Part shown: positions 38,224-50,287 of the stretch, one piece after another
Numbering within the stretch: position 1 is the stretch's first letter
Layout: each line of letters opens with the position of its first letter
Assembly (NCBI GenBank): GCA_013399115.1
Contig: VXAA01001407.1
Coordinates: 551,265-615,264 of the forward strand
Origin: Anseranas semipalmata
Lineage: Eukaryota; Chordata; Aves; Anseriformes; Anseranatidae
Reading direction: 5' to 3'
Length of the DNA stretch: 64,000 nt
Notes under the pieces: generated by a model
Told to the model about the DNA's origin: nothing
Databases searched by the model: none
Seen by the model: the letters and a program-made list of their open reading frames with translations, nothing else
Translations under genes and position numbers: made by a program

Positions 38224-38870
38224 TCCAAACAAAACTGCCAGCAGCTTCGTATGTGTCTTCTGCATTTCTGCGACTGTGTACACTGTTACCTTTATGCCAA
38301 ATGTATAGCACAGACTGCACGCTGAGCCACAAGTGCCTGTGTAAACACTGGGTTGAATTTCATCACAGACTTTTACATAGCTACAATGGAAAAAGACCAG
38401 GTTGATGAACATTCAGCTGCGTTGTGTCCCCCCATCTCCATCCCCCTGTGTGAAAAATTTTATGCAGTAGCATTATTTCTTTAATAGCACAATTATTAGA
38501 CTTACAGGTACCTGCATGGTGTAAACAGCCAAGGACAGTGATGGGAATTGCTTAGTTTAAGGTCCTGGAGATTTGTGTCACAGTAATGGTCTGAATTCAA
38601 ACAGAGTAAAATTTAGTTTACAGAGCAACAGAAAGCTTCCTAACAGTAAAATCTATTAGACTGTGAAACGGTCTTATAGGAAATGCATTATCACTTGAGT
38701 CAGATAAAAACAGCCTAAAACCAGAGAAAATACAGTAGGACACAACCCTGCATTGGCAAGAGTATTAGGCAAGATAACCTAAATGGTATTCTTCTTTGAT
38801 TTCTGTGAAGTGTGAATTGTTTATAATGTAATTGCAGAAAAACATGTTAAAGTAAAGTATTCAAGACTGT

Positions 38871-38880
38871 CCCCCCCCCC
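38871..38880. repeat. C10 homopolymer
   Basis: Uninterrupted C10 run. Confidence 0.95.
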
Positions 38881-39229
38881 ATGGGCTACCAGGCTTTCCC
38901 TTCCAGCTTTCCATGGCCTTCCTCCTACCAAATATAACGGTACCTTTTAACAGATCCGAAAGCAACAGAGCCCTTCTGCAAGGCTGCAACATCACCCTTT
39001 CAAAGAGCGTGCACCCTGGAGTCACCGCATCCTACGGAGCACGCACACTTTGAACTTTTCAACAATTCTTAACACCTACTGCGTCTCTGCTTGGTCTCTT
39101 GTAGTAGGATTAACACAAGTATGTGTGACAGGAAAAGCGTCTTTGATTTGCTTGTCTTCAATTCAACGGTCAGAGCACTATTTCTGAACTGCTCAGACTG
39201 CAAACTGGCAGTGTGCTAGTTTAGAATAG

Positions 39230-39720
39230 CCGCCAAAAGTTAATTATTTCACAAGCATCACATATTTTTGGTTGATTTCAAGTCAGCATTTGAATTAAAC
39301 TTGAATTTTTATCTTTTCAGAAAACTGCAAAAAATAAAAAAAGACAAAACCCCAACAAACCTGGCTTCTCCTTTGCAATAAAAACATTCTTCATCTCTAT
39401 TAAACCAGGTATATACTGTTCATCAATCTTCAGGCAAAAAGTTTTACCATGGTTATGAGACATTTACAGCAACAAATCCTTTATTTCATACTGCTTGGAG
39501 AATTGAGTAAAATACCAGTACTAATGGGTAAAAGTCCCAGTTCATAAAAATATTCAAGAATGTGCTTAATTCTAAGCATATCAGCAATCCTGTTAACTTT
39601 AATTACATTTAAGGAGATGCATAAGTTGTTTGCTAATAAGAATACAATTTGTAATGTGCTTAACCTTAAGTATATACTTATGCACCCTACAAAATATACA
39701 TACCACTTCTGAAACTTACC
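39230..39720. promoter_or_regulatory. Candidate conserved non-coding element
   Basis: AT-rich, non-repetitive stretch with words such as AGTTAATTATTTCACAAGC (near 39238), TTGAATTAAACTTGAATTTT (near 39289), TTAACTTTAATTACATTTAA (near 39593) and GTTTGCTAATAAGAAT (near 39628). This resembles homeodomain-rich enhancers. Evidence is by eye only. Confidence 0.25.
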
Positions 39721-40349
39721 CAGAAAACAGGAAGGTGGTAAATACTAGCAAAAAGTATGTAAAAATGCCACAGAGGAAATCTTTATTTTGAAAAAAAAAA
39801 AATCTATGAAAAGTCTGCTCTTATTTTACTCGAGGATACTGCTTTGAAAAGCTCTCCCAGATGTAGGAAGTCTGACACTGGAGGAGACAGGTGACTCAAC
39901 AATTCCTTCGTACTCCAAGGAAAGAGGAAGAAATAGTAAAATAGTTCAGGTATAGTTCTCTGCCTGAGGCCACAAAACATAATTTTACTACAAAACAAAT
40001 GGTAAACATCAAACATTGTTCGTCAAAGCATACAAGAAAGTAGTCCAGGACAGTTTTTGACTTTGCCGCCAGCTCCTTCTCAGGGTTTAACGTACTTTGA
40101 TAATCTTTGTAATACTTTTCATTAGCAGAACAAAAGAATAGTAAAAGTGGGTATCCTCCTTAAAACTAGCCAAGACTTTCCTACCCTTTCACTCTGTAGT
40201 TATTGAAGAAAATTTCAATCAAATTGCTCTTAAAAGCTTAGCAAAAATTAAAATTTTAGAGTAAGTTAGGATTTTAACTGAAATGCTAAAAAACTTCCTT
40301 TTCATTATTATCTTGATTATCTTTTGCATATGTTCCAAATGGACAGTCA

Positions 40350-40371
40350 TGTTAAATAGCTGTTAAATAGC
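40350..40371. repeat. 11-bp perfect tandem duplication
   Basis: TGTTAAATAGC is repeated exactly at 40350-40360 and 40361-40371, consistent with a small replication-slippage duplication. Confidence 0.95.
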
Positions 40372-40439
40372 TTCAATTAGAGTTTAATTTCACATCTTCA
40401 TTCTCAAGTGCTAGAAAGCTTTGCACTGCTTGTCAACCA

Positions 40440-40860
40440 GAAGGCAAGCTATGTGCAAGGTCAATACTGCAACATAAGCTTTTAATGTAATTTTGTTTAC
40501 AGTTAGTAGGCATATGTCATTTAGCAAGTCTCTCTTATAAAGAACCTTTAAAAAACTACAAATTTAAACCTGCTGTTAGCTTAGGATACTATTAGCTATC
40601 ATGAGAGCAAAAGGGAACTATGACTGCTATAAGTTGCCAGTACCAGTCTGCCACAACTTATGTGCAGAGTTACTACGAATAAAACCTGTTTTTTATTTCT
40701 TAGTTCATGCACATTGCTAATTTAGCATGAAGGCTTACTTTATTAATGTTTTGTTGCATAGTGACTTGTATCTTTAAATTGCCCTTTTCTGACACTTCTG
40801 TGCACTCCAAGGCATGTGCCTGCCCTGCCTGGAATTACACCATGCCAAGTACCAATTGAG
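40440..40860. promoter_or_regulatory. Candidate conserved non-coding element
   Basis: Non-repetitive stretch with TTTTAATGTAATTTTG (near 40480), GCTAATTTAGCATG (near 40715, a partial palindrome) and TTTATTAATG (near 40739). No coding signal. Weak motif-based inference. Confidence 0.22.
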
Positions 40861-41199
40861 AAAAGTGGATCTGTTAAAAGTTTCTAATGTCCCTAAGGAG
40901 GGTATATGAAGCTTTTTATTCTGGACTGCATCTTTATATCCAGCTTTCTACAGGCTGGTTTCTGAGAAACACATCCATCATGCTTACCTGCACTTCTAGC
41001 CTGCTAATCAGCCCCCTCCCTTCTCGCAGCACCATTCATTATCTCATGACAGCTGCGGGGCTGGTTCCTGGTATGTTCAATTTCAATCCCAGCCTCAGTA
41101 CTCAAGTCATTCCTAGTACGTTGCTTTCGGGTCAGTTGAAAAACCATAATCACCAGCACGCTGGTCCTGTTTAGATTACCATCGTTTCTACCGCAGCAG

Positions 41200-41570
41200 T
41201 GTCTGAAACAAGCACTAGGTTTGGATTGTGCCATCTGTGCGCAAATAACGACGGTCCCCGGCTCGTAAGGTTACACTTCAGGGCAAATGCTGGAAATGAA
41301 ATAACACCGAAAACCGTGGATAAAAATCGAAGGCCTGCTCAAGTTTCTGGCAAAACCCCTGCTGATTTCAATGAAGCCAGGACCTACCCACCTCCTATCT
41401 CACAACAAAGGAATGCTATCACTGAATACGAAATTAAACAGTGCCTGCGCTACCACGGCCCTTTTCGTGCAGCGCACAAAGGCACATCGCTGCCTCGCAG
41501 CGCCGAGCTCCCAGAGGTGCCCGATCTGCTGCGGCCACTGGTGCTGTTGAACTAAAACCAAGGTAAACAA
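41200..41570. promoter_or_regulatory. Small CpG-rich patch, possible weak promoter
   Basis: CpG density is raised against the AT-rich flanks: about 8 CpG in 41221-41340 and about 12 in 41401-41580 by hand count. The patch ends with CAAG|GTAAAC at about 41560, a fair splice-donor match, so a plus-strand non-coding first exon is conceivable. A 118-codon open frame (41199-41555) crosses the patch but resembles no protein I know. Confidence 0.3.
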
Positions 41571-41579
41571 GCGTCAGCC

Positions 41580-42690
41580 AAACTTTTCTTTTCTCCTTCC
41601 CTTCCCTGAGTGCTCTATTCAAAACACTGGGGGAAGGAGAGGGGGAGGAGGCACAGATTATGTTACACACCAAAATAAATGCAGTTGTTCCCAAACCAGT
41701 CTCCAGCTGCCATTTGTCATCTTCTCCCAGCCACAATACAGGTTGTCACTGCCTGCAGCCACTGCCTGCCAGCTCAGAAGGGTTCAAGGGCAGGAGTACG
41801 CAGGTTACACTACGGAGAGAGAGAAAAGCTGAGTGGGAAGCATGAACCAGGCACCTGCACAATGCACGCTGAATTTCCTGAGCATCTTCTAATTAAATTA
41901 CACAAATGAACCAGAATAAGAAAGGCTGAGGAGAGGAGGAAGAAACAAAGACAAGAGAGTCAAAAACATATCCACTAATGAGGAAGAAACTAAAAGGAAT
42001 TCCAAGTTATTTCCACACATTTTTTCAGAATGAATTGGTAAAACCAGGGTATTTTAAAAGCTCTTTAAGCCAGTTTGTTTATTTTTTTTTAAAGGCAGGC
42101 TGTGTTTAATACAATACTTCTCAATAGAGGGCCTTCCACCAGATTTTGCTGTAGCATGTAAAGCTGGTCCAAATTCCTGGTCCAAGACTACTAACCTCCC
42201 ATCACCATTTAACATCAAGATTATCAACTTCAGGAACTGCAGAAATAACTGTATAATAAATAATTGTATAATAAATAATGGTCAATGAATCAGGCATGAC
42301 TTCACTGCCGAATTATGCAGTTTCCCTGACAGTTGCCTACACTCACAGAACCTTAAAGATTAGAGGGTTTAGCAACAATGTTCAGAAGTGTCACTGGTAA
42401 CGGAAGACACATTTGGGAAGTTTAAAAACTTTCAAACTATTACTCTCTCCTGTTTCAAATCCCAGACAAAAATGGAAAAGATGGCAACTCTTCCTTCCGA
42501 AAAAAAAAAATAAAATTGAAAGATTCTTACATTTTGTTACCAAACTCTCAAACTGCACTATTTATAGTAAAATTCTTTTCAAGGCCACAGTGTGTTCAAG
42601 AAATGCAATGAAAACTGACAGCAGTGTGGATCTGCACTTCGTAAGAGGTCTCTGTGGTTACATCTTTAATAACTCCAGTTAAGCAAGAAA
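41580..42690. other. Non-coding stretch, no gene seen
   Basis: It begins with a purine-rich stretch (GGGGG runs at 41629-41633 and 41641-41645) and contains a 15-bp tandem duplication at 42250-42279. No gene is supported. Confidence 0.55.
42250..42279. repeat. 15-bp perfect tandem duplication
   Basis: TGTATAATAAATAAT occurs exactly twice in tandem (42250-42264 and 42265-42279). Confidence 0.95.
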
Positions 42691-42694
42691 AAAC

Positions 42695-42755
42695 GGGGGG
42701 GGGGGGGGGTNNNNNNNNNNNNNNNNNNNNNNNNNNNNNNNNNNNNNNNNNNNNN
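42695..42755. other. Assembly gap abutting a G15 run
   Basis: A run of 15 G (42695-42709) and one T lead directly into 45 N (42711-42755). The gap begins at the homopolymer, which suggests sequencing failure at a G-rich or structured site. The true missing length is unknown. Confidence 0.95.
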
Positions 42756-42759
42756 GAAG

Positions 42760-45120
42760 TAATTTGGTGAAAACGTTGATATGCAGTTCCATTTAGGTCT
42801 GATTTCACACACAATGTTCCTATTGTTGAGTTTGCATTTCAGCCAAAGCTGATGGCACAAGGTACAGCTACATGTGCACACAAACAAAAATGTAAACAGA
42901 GAGTAATACCATACCAATTAATTATCATGAATTCTTTAAAAACAACCAGCACTGTTAGCAGTGCCAATATGAAAATGCCCTACCTGAAATGCAAGTCGCA
43001 AAGCGGCTTTGCTTTCATCATAGATCCATATTAAAGAGTAAACAACATAGCTGCACCTCGGGAAAGATTTGAAAAAGAAATGGGTGATAATTTACGAAGT
43101 GTTTTGTACTACTGTTTTTCCCTTTTGTGAACTTTGCTTTGGCTGGTTTGCTACAGTAGGGAGTAAGGGGAAACCAGCTGAACATAAACTGTTTGATTTG
43201 AAAGTTCGCATCTGTAAACTCCTGAGACAGCCCGAGGGAGGAGGTGATAATTCAGTATCTTATTATAGCAGGCAGCACAGAGATCAAAGAGAAAGACGAC
43301 TTGGCTGAAACCAACCATGACGGCTTGACTGTGTGAGGTACTAGTAAAAATAAGATATTTTTGATGCTTAAGGAAGACTGTCTGAACTGCAGCCCCGCTC
43401 ACCTTCCACTTGTCATGCTGTTTTGGATTTTGTTGCAGCCACGCTGGAGTAAGAGCCTCCTGCTGACATACGTGTCTTTGATAGCAGTTTGGACGAGACA
43501 AGAAGGTTTGACATTGCTACACTGGCAGTCTTTCAATTGAAAATCCAGTACAATTAAAAGCTGGAGCTTTATTCCCAACATACAAAGACAGAAGCTAGGA
43601 ATGGCCAGAAACTCAGGCTCCTGGTGGTACAGGTAGAGACCATCTCACTGCATAACACAGGGATGGTTCCTATGCCCTACCTCAGCACATGTATGGAAGT
43701 CCCAGTACTGAACACTGACTTCTAAAAAGTCAAAGGAGACTATTTCCACATGCTTATCCAAATGCTACTTAGAACTTTGTTGTGTACATTTTCCAGGGCA
43801 CGCAATTTCCAAATAGAGTGGCTGGACTACTTGACCTCAGCTCTCCATCTACATCCTATCACAATGGCAAAGCATGAAGTGATCCCTCCCTAAGGTAGAC
43901 ATTTCTTGAGATCTGAAAAATACATTCAGCTAGAATATGCAGGGTTCTAGATGTCCATTCAATTTCGTGCATGCACTGTGCTGCTCTTCTCTGGTCACAA
44001 AGTATCTAAAAGGATTAGGGGCTGCTTGCCTGGTGGTTCTCTTTTCTCACACCTCTGCATTACACAACGGTGCTGTTAGGACAGGCAGATCTTGGAAGGA
44101 TCCAGAGATGTCACACTGATGCAGAATTGGCTTTTGACTTAATTCCCATCCAATTTGTTATAGATTTGAGTCCACGAAAAAGACAAAAGAAAACAAAAAC
44201 AAAACAAAACAACAATAACAACAAAAAAAAAAAACCAAGAAAAACCCACAAAAACAGAGAACAGCGAGTGCTTAAATCCTACCCAAGACAACAGCTTCCT
44301 AACGTCCACTTGGAGTAAAGTACATTGAAGCATTTTGCTGAATTAGAGCTTTGGAAAACAAGGCGAGGTCCATTGAATTTCACTGGCGTGATGTCAGTAA
44401 GCGAAAAACGAGATTCCTCCCCACAAAATAAATGGAAATATGGCTGAGGCAGAAGGAGAGACATCATTGTTGTATACTTGTGCCAATTATGGCCTAGGTG
44501 CTAAGATGGCGAGTCCACTAAAAATAGCTATGAACGAGTGATACTACATTATAATGATATGTTGGAAAAAATAATACAAAAAGGGTTTTTTGGCCTATAT
44601 CAAGACATCCAATGTTGTTATCAACAGCTAAGCCATTTGCAATTCAGATTACACTACCACCTCAAGGCTCCAGGCTCATGCAAACAAAGGAAAAAGAAAT
44701 AACATCTATGAAAAAGAATTTACTAATTTTTGTGCTTATAAATAGGTTCTTTTTAAAAAACACCTCTCATTCTTCCCCAGATTTTTCAATATGTATGCTG
44801 AAGCATGATCACATGTTTCAGATCTGTAAGGCTTTTTTTCCCGTTTTTTTTGTTTTTCAAAGATGCTGATTAATCTGAATTACCACACAGCAGACTTTTT
44901 AATTGTGAATGTTTTCAAACCAGAGTCTGCCTTACATCTGCATTCACATCTTATATTATAAATATTGCCACAGAAAATGCTTTGTATATAAAGTACCTAA
45001 AAACGCATCACACAGAGAAGAATAGCCCGTGTTGTGTATATACGGCAGACAAACAAAATTCCATGGAAAAACACACACTGTAAACATCACTGCTTCCCCA
45101 TTGAGGACAGCTGCTGTAAC
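42760..45120. other. Non-coding stretch, no gene seen
   Basis: The main feature is an A-rich CAAAA-type low-complexity tract at 44176-44258. The phrase GGCTGGACTACTTGACCTC near 43820 faintly resembles a CR1 3' region but is too short to call. Confidence 0.5.
44176..44258. repeat. A-rich (CAAAA)n low-complexity tract
   Basis: About 80 bp composed almost only of A and C, with CAAAA/CAACAA units and an A12 run inside. Confidence 0.9.
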
Positions 45121-45220
45121 ACAATCCGCGGTGCCTGCTGCCAGGATTTTCCACATGAGTGCATCTTCTTTTAACCGCTGCTCAAACACTGGCTGAAAGA
45201 GGAGCTGCTAGACTGAACAT

Positions 45221-45420
45221 GTGTCTGCGCTCGGATGACAAACCCCCGGCACAGCACTGGAATGCAGAGCAAACCTCGGGATTTTGGCGGGAAGGGCGCT
45301 GCCCGCTCCGTGGGCCTTCGGAGCAAACTCTCCGATGCTTTTGCTTTGGGATATGCACGCCGTGCTTCCCGATAAGACGATCACAGTGTGTGTGGTTGTG
45401 AGAATGCACGCAGTCGCAGA
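45221..45420. promoter_or_regulatory. CpG-rich patch with classical E2F-type site
   Basis: About 16 CpG in 200 bp by hand count, against AT-rich flanks. It contains TTTTGGCGGGAA (45282-45293), which matches the classical E2F site TTTGGCGGGAA. This could be a small CpG-island promoter or enhancer. No TATA box, coding exon or transcript orientation is evident. Confidence 0.4.
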
Positions 45421-45605
45421 AATTTTAAACAGAAATTGTCAATAAATGAATCACAACTTAAGGCAACAGTATGAAATATACGTCTTACATTGCTTATATT
45501 GGCAGCTGAGTAGAAAGAAAGGATAACCACATTGGACATGTATATTAATTTTCTTAGATTAAAGAAAATGGATATTGGCAGAAAGCTTCAGAGATATAAA
45601 ATGCT

Positions 45606-45626
45606 GGGGGAGGAGGCGGGAAGGGG
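45606..45626 (+). promoter_or_regulatory. G-rich element with second GGCGGGAA site
   Basis: GGGGG (45606-45610) is followed by GGCGGGAA (45615-45622) and GGGG (45623-45626). GGCGGGAA is an E2F-type core about 330 bp from the one in the CpG-rich patch to the left. The G runs fall short of a canonical quadruplex (three runs of three or more, plus GG pairs). Confidence 0.35.
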
Positions 45627-46197
45627 TGGCTGCAGAGAATCTGTTCGTAACATTAACAAACTGCAAAACAAGCCCCAGATTAGATAGAAAATGGAATCAG
45701 GTTTCCCTGCACAAAAGATACCTCAGCTGCCAAAAGTACAAGAGCAATTAAGGAGCACAAATCAGCTTAAAAGCAGAGGGGAATAAATGGTGTAGAAAAA
45801 GGGTAGTGCTCACTTGAATTAATGAGTTTGTACATGAATATGCACACACATTTATACATACACACGCAGTCAGGGTGAAGCTTCTTCTCTGCACATACAG
45901 CAGGCTATGTGTCCGCTCTGTGCGGGGCTTGGATGCTCTGTGGCTTCCCCTAGCTCAAAGGGCTTTGGTGCTGGCTTTTTCCTTGACTCCTGTTGCATAC
46001 TTACTGCTACTCCATTGCAAAAGTGCGACCCTGGTACCCTGATATCCCAGGCAGGAAAGAAACCACTGACATATTTCTCATAGGTGAAGCTCACAAATAC
46101 TCTAGATTTAAAATTCACATTAAAGGGCATGTACCAGTCAAAGCAGACAAAATCTTAGTAAAAGTTGTTTTAACTCATTAAAATAATAGTTTGTTGG

Positions 46198-46216
46198 TTT
46201 TTTTTTTTTTTTTTTT
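46198..46216. repeat. Poly-T tract (T19)
   Basis: Uninterrupted T19 run. Confidence 0.95.
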
Positions 46217-47679
46217 GTCCTATGCCTCAGTTTCTTCACTATCCTTGAATCTATTTTGTGCACAGATGAGAATCCTCCAAGAAGCTAGAACCCTCCCTTC
46301 TCCCTTCCTGCAAGAACCAGGCTTCCTCTCAAAAACCAGCAAGCAACCTGGTTCTCTCCCTCTGGGTGACGAGAGGAAACAAAGGCACAGGATGTATGTG
46401 TGCACGAGTGAGAAGGATGATCTACAGATCAAGAGAAAGAACAACATTCAAGGAAAATCTGAAATATGTATTGACAACTGGGGAGATTGTTTCAGAAATG
46501 ATATAGATAGATATATAATCACAGTAGCAAAACTTCTATGGCAATCCTCACTCCCAAAGTACAATAATTCCCAAGCTGCATTAGCTGCCTATTTAAACTA
46601 CAGAAGTAACAATGCTGAGTTCATACTCTACCAATGCTAAAATCTTTTTCAGGGTGGTTGTGCTAATTACCTAACCAGTAGTGCCTTCTTGGGTGAAAAT
46701 ACTGTCAATATTTCGTTACTTTCTTCAAACTGCAGGTCATCTCTGGACAACATATACGTGTGGGTATGGATGGGCCAGCACTGAACAAATGAATTGGTTA
46801 AACCAGTTAAAAAGAAACCCAGAAGCCAGAGTACATTTCCCTTTGTAGAGGACAAATATCAAGAAAAATGGTTGCAGCATTGGTAGGGCAAACATCTTTC
46901 CCACATTTTGTCCCATAATTTCAGAGCATATACCTCAGACAGTGCTATCAACCACTGCCACTTTATCGTAAATGTCTCTTGGTATTTGCTGTGTTACCTC
47001 AACACTAATTCAAGAATTTATGTGAACATCTTCAACTCTTTAAGTGTATTTCTAGCTTTATGAAAGGACTTCAAACTATGTGTAGCCTAGCTTTTAAGAA
47101 CACAAAAGGTTAAAAAGAGATGCCAGTACTTCTTTAAGTCTTGTGATTCAGCATGGCCTAACGCACAATTTATGAGCTCTTCAGGGCTGGCAATGCTATG
47201 ATTACTCAACCTGGCTCATAGTTGGCAGACACAGTCCAAACAAGAGAATCAGAGAATCTCAGTTCTAATCCCTGATCTTTTACAGGGATTCAGCTGGATC
47301 TGATTCAGCAACACATGCAGGCACATGCTATGTGTTAAACAAAATGTTACCTCCACTGAAGCTATTAGGACACTGAAAGTACTCAAAGTGGATGCTTAAC
47401 CAATTACCTAAATCAAGGTCTACACGTTCTGAAGAGAGCTGCTCAAAAGTTCTATGTTCTTCCTTTGGCTTAATTACCAACTCAGCTGATGGAGTTTGGC
47501 ATTCTGTGGGAAGCGCAGGATGGTCAATACAAGATTTACTGTCCAATAAAATGCAAGGTATTATAATATTTAGTTGTAATAACGAAGTAACAGTGCACAT
47601 ATGAGGGCAGAAGCAGCAGAAAGCACAGCCTGACAGCCTTCTGAAACCTTAGAACAATGTGGTAAATGATGACCAAACT

Positions 47680-47704
47680 TTGATAGAACTTGATAGAACT
47701 TTGA
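47680..47704. repeat. 10-bp tandem repeat, about 2.5 copies
   Basis: TTGATAGAAC is repeated in tandem twice, followed by a partial TTGAT. Confidence 0.85.
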
Positions 47705-49682
47705 TGCGCCTTTGAGTTCCACCATACCTTGTGTAAGAAAATGTTTTCAGCACTTAGCAGCTCTAATATATCTTCTGGTCATTGGCTAACTCTTATGGTT
47801 TGTCCTGCTAAGTCTTGGGGCTTCAGCCTTGGCATAATTTAGCAATGCCACCTCTCATCTTCAAAAAGTGGGGAAAAAAAAAAACAACACTTCACAGACA
47901 TAACAGAAAACAGGAAGAGTTCCACATTGATCTTCAGATTCTTTTGGCTATGAACCATGTAAAATCAACATGCAGGTAGTGCTTAGAAATGCATGAGCCA
48001 TGAGATCTGTTTTAGAGGTCCTAATGAAATTCCATTAACGAAAGAAACTTAATAGAACTAGGATGTTGAAAAAATAAAAATCTGAATACAGGAGATAAAG
48101 TGATAGAACAGAATGAGCACAGGATGTAAAGTCACAAATTCCAAATATATGAGTTCTTGAGCACCCCTTCAAATACTAAAAATCTACACCTGACTTTAAT
48201 GTTAGAATTGTTTGTGGTTCCCTTGTTGACATGGTGGGGTGCATAACAGACTGGCAAATACCAGCACCTTCACAAATAAAATCTGGTACAGTTGGAGATT
48301 AAAAATCCCCCATGTTTTGGATCTCTTAGATCATCTAAGAAAATGGAGGAGCCTCAAACAATTAAACAGAATAGTAGTAACAAACACAGGTACAGTACCA
48401 CATTCATTCTTCTGCGAAGCCACACCATTTAGAGACCAAATTCCTTTTGCATTTCGCATGAAAACGTGAACTTCTGCCTGTTAAGTTAGAGGGATCACGG
48501 CATACTTTACTTGAGAAGGACCAGAGAAGTCTGCATCCCTGTAAATGAATACCCACAATATCAACCAGAGACAAGAAGGTAGCTGGGGGGCGGGCAAAGC
48601 TCAGCATGAACACCAAGGGTCAGACATGGCCATGCACAATCAGACATTTAATGAATTTCTGCAGACAGCTGCTTACATAACTGTCAAGCTGTCCTACCAG
48701 GCCTTCGAAAGCACTGAGGCATTTCGCCTTTTTCAAGGAGGAAAAAAACCCACTCTGAAAGATAAGAAAAGCAAAACTCATAAGCTGCAATAGTTGCAAT
48801 TACTTATAATAGCTTATGACTACATGGATTAAGCTTTAATTATTATACTGTTGCTATTTGTCTACTATTGGATGTGTCGAGAAACCAGTTCTAACCTGTC
48901 AGACACGATGGACTGATGTTTTCTAATGTTTAAAGAGTTATAGTTTGCCCTTGCCTTTTGCCAACAGTATATTTCCACAATTAAAGGAAGTTATTTTATA
49001 CTATTTTAAACAAAGTTTGAAGAAACTTGCCGTAGGAACAAACTTCCTGAGCTTCATTATCCAAAGCTTTAAAATGACTGGCAAGCTTCACTTTTGAGTC
49101 ATATAAGTTAATTGATGACACACTAATCATGAGGAGTAATGCTAGTCTAGTCAGGTATTCTTTCTTCCTGGTAAATACAATCCAGGATACCCTGAGGGAT
49201 TCTGCTAAGCACAGATGTAGAGAAAAGCACACAGAAAAAGAGGACAGGAACACATTTTTCAACATGTCTTTTCCCCTTATTCAACTGTCGAAGAGAACAA
49301 ATGCATTGTCCAACGAGGATTATAAATGAGCCTGTGCCCAAAGTTAAAACCGAACTTCCGAAAATATACATGCTACCACTTTGAATTTCATCCCTCAGAT
49401 ATTGACAACTTTTATCCTATGGAAATGATTTAGGTTTTCTTTTTAGTCACTTAAATCCACAAGACAGATTATGAAATTATATACTTTGTCTTTCCAGTGA
49501 AAAGAAGGGACAAAGGGATCTGGCCACAGATTTATCCACAGATTTGCCAACTCCCATGACAAGCTGCTGAACGAACCTTTAATTATTTTTTTTCCATTTG
49601 ATAAAAATCTGTCATTTAACAGTCTTATAGGAAGGGCCATAAGTACATAGCCACCTTTCAGTATGCAAATAAGCACTCTGTA

Positions 49683-49742
49683 CCTTAGGAAATTTATACA
49701 GAAGACAAAAGTCCTTAGGAAATTTATACAGAAGACAAAAGT
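49683..49742. repeat. 30-bp perfect tandem duplication
   Basis: The 30-bp unit starting CCTTAGGAAATTTATACAG and ending GAAGACAAAAGT, with the two parts overlapping at G, is present at 49683-49712 and again without mismatch at 49713-49742, followed by CCT. The absence of divergence points to a recent duplication or an assembly artefact. Confidence 0.95.
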
Positions 49743-50260
49743 CCTAGTCTGATACTTATTTTAAAATTAGGAATGTGATTGTGTTTCTTGAACTAAGGTG
49801 TCACAGCAGGCAATGGAATGAAATTAAACTGCCCTATACATTGCACTTCTATCAAGCTGACTTTTTCTCGTTTCCTGTTTTTCTATATGCTTATTTTTAA
49901 GGTATTTCATTAGACATTTTATTAACAAAACACTCGCTAATAAAACTATAAAGAAAATATATGGCTTCCATTTGCTTTTCATTTTTAAGCAAGACTTTTA
50001 ATGACTCACTTCTGTATTTAAACATCTTTGTCCAGAGACAGTAAAAACTATAAGAAAATGGACAGATCCCAAATCAGATGCAACTGCTCTTTGAATTTTT
50101 ATATAAAAGAACAACAAGGCAACAATTCTTTCCTCCATTTCAAACCTGGAAGTATACAATGCCTTCATAACAGGCAGAACTCTGTCTCCAGATTTTACCT
50201 TCAATCTAACAGGTGTAAATTTGGGGTTCATCTTTAGGATACTTTTAAATAACCAATAGT

Positions 50261-50287
50261 AAAAAAAAAAAAAAAAAAAAAAAAAAA
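50261..50287. repeat. Poly-A tract (A27)
   Basis: Uninterrupted A27 with no recognisable element body. Confidence 0.95.

Larger units (their letters stand above)
36065..39220. other. Non-coding stretch, no gene seen
   Basis: It contains A18 (38206-38223) and C10 (38871-38880). Open frames of 130 and 132 codons (37687-38079, 38007-38405) overlap each other, have no recognisable domain and end in or cross low-complexity sequence. Confidence 0.5.
45640..49680. other. Non-coding stretch, no gene seen
   Basis: It includes T19 (46198-46216) followed by TATGCCTCAGTTTCTTCA (near 46220), which faintly recalls the conserved 3' part of MIR. There is a perfect 8-bp inverted repeat AATCCCTG/CAGGGATT at 47267-47290, a 10-bp near-tandem TTGATAGAAC at 47680-47704, and a GC-box-like GGGGGGCGGG at 48585-48594. 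A 149-codon open frame (46191-46640) starts inside the T tract and is not credible. Confidence 0.5.

Noticed and set aside
37687..38405. Overlapping 130- and 132-codon open frames (plus strand)
   Set aside because: They overlap each other in different frames, the second crosses an A18 tract, and neither resembles a known protein.
43800..43850. CR1-like phrase GGCTGGACTACTTGACCTC
   Set aside because: Less than 20 bp of similarity with no neighbouring CR1 sequence.
46217..46250. MIR-like phrase after the T19 tract
   Set aside because: Only about 18 bp resemble the MIR 3' part (GCCTCAGTTTC), which is too short to call an element.
46191..46640. 149-codon open frame (plus strand)
   Set aside because: It starts within a T19 tract, giving a run of phenylalanines, and shows no domain.
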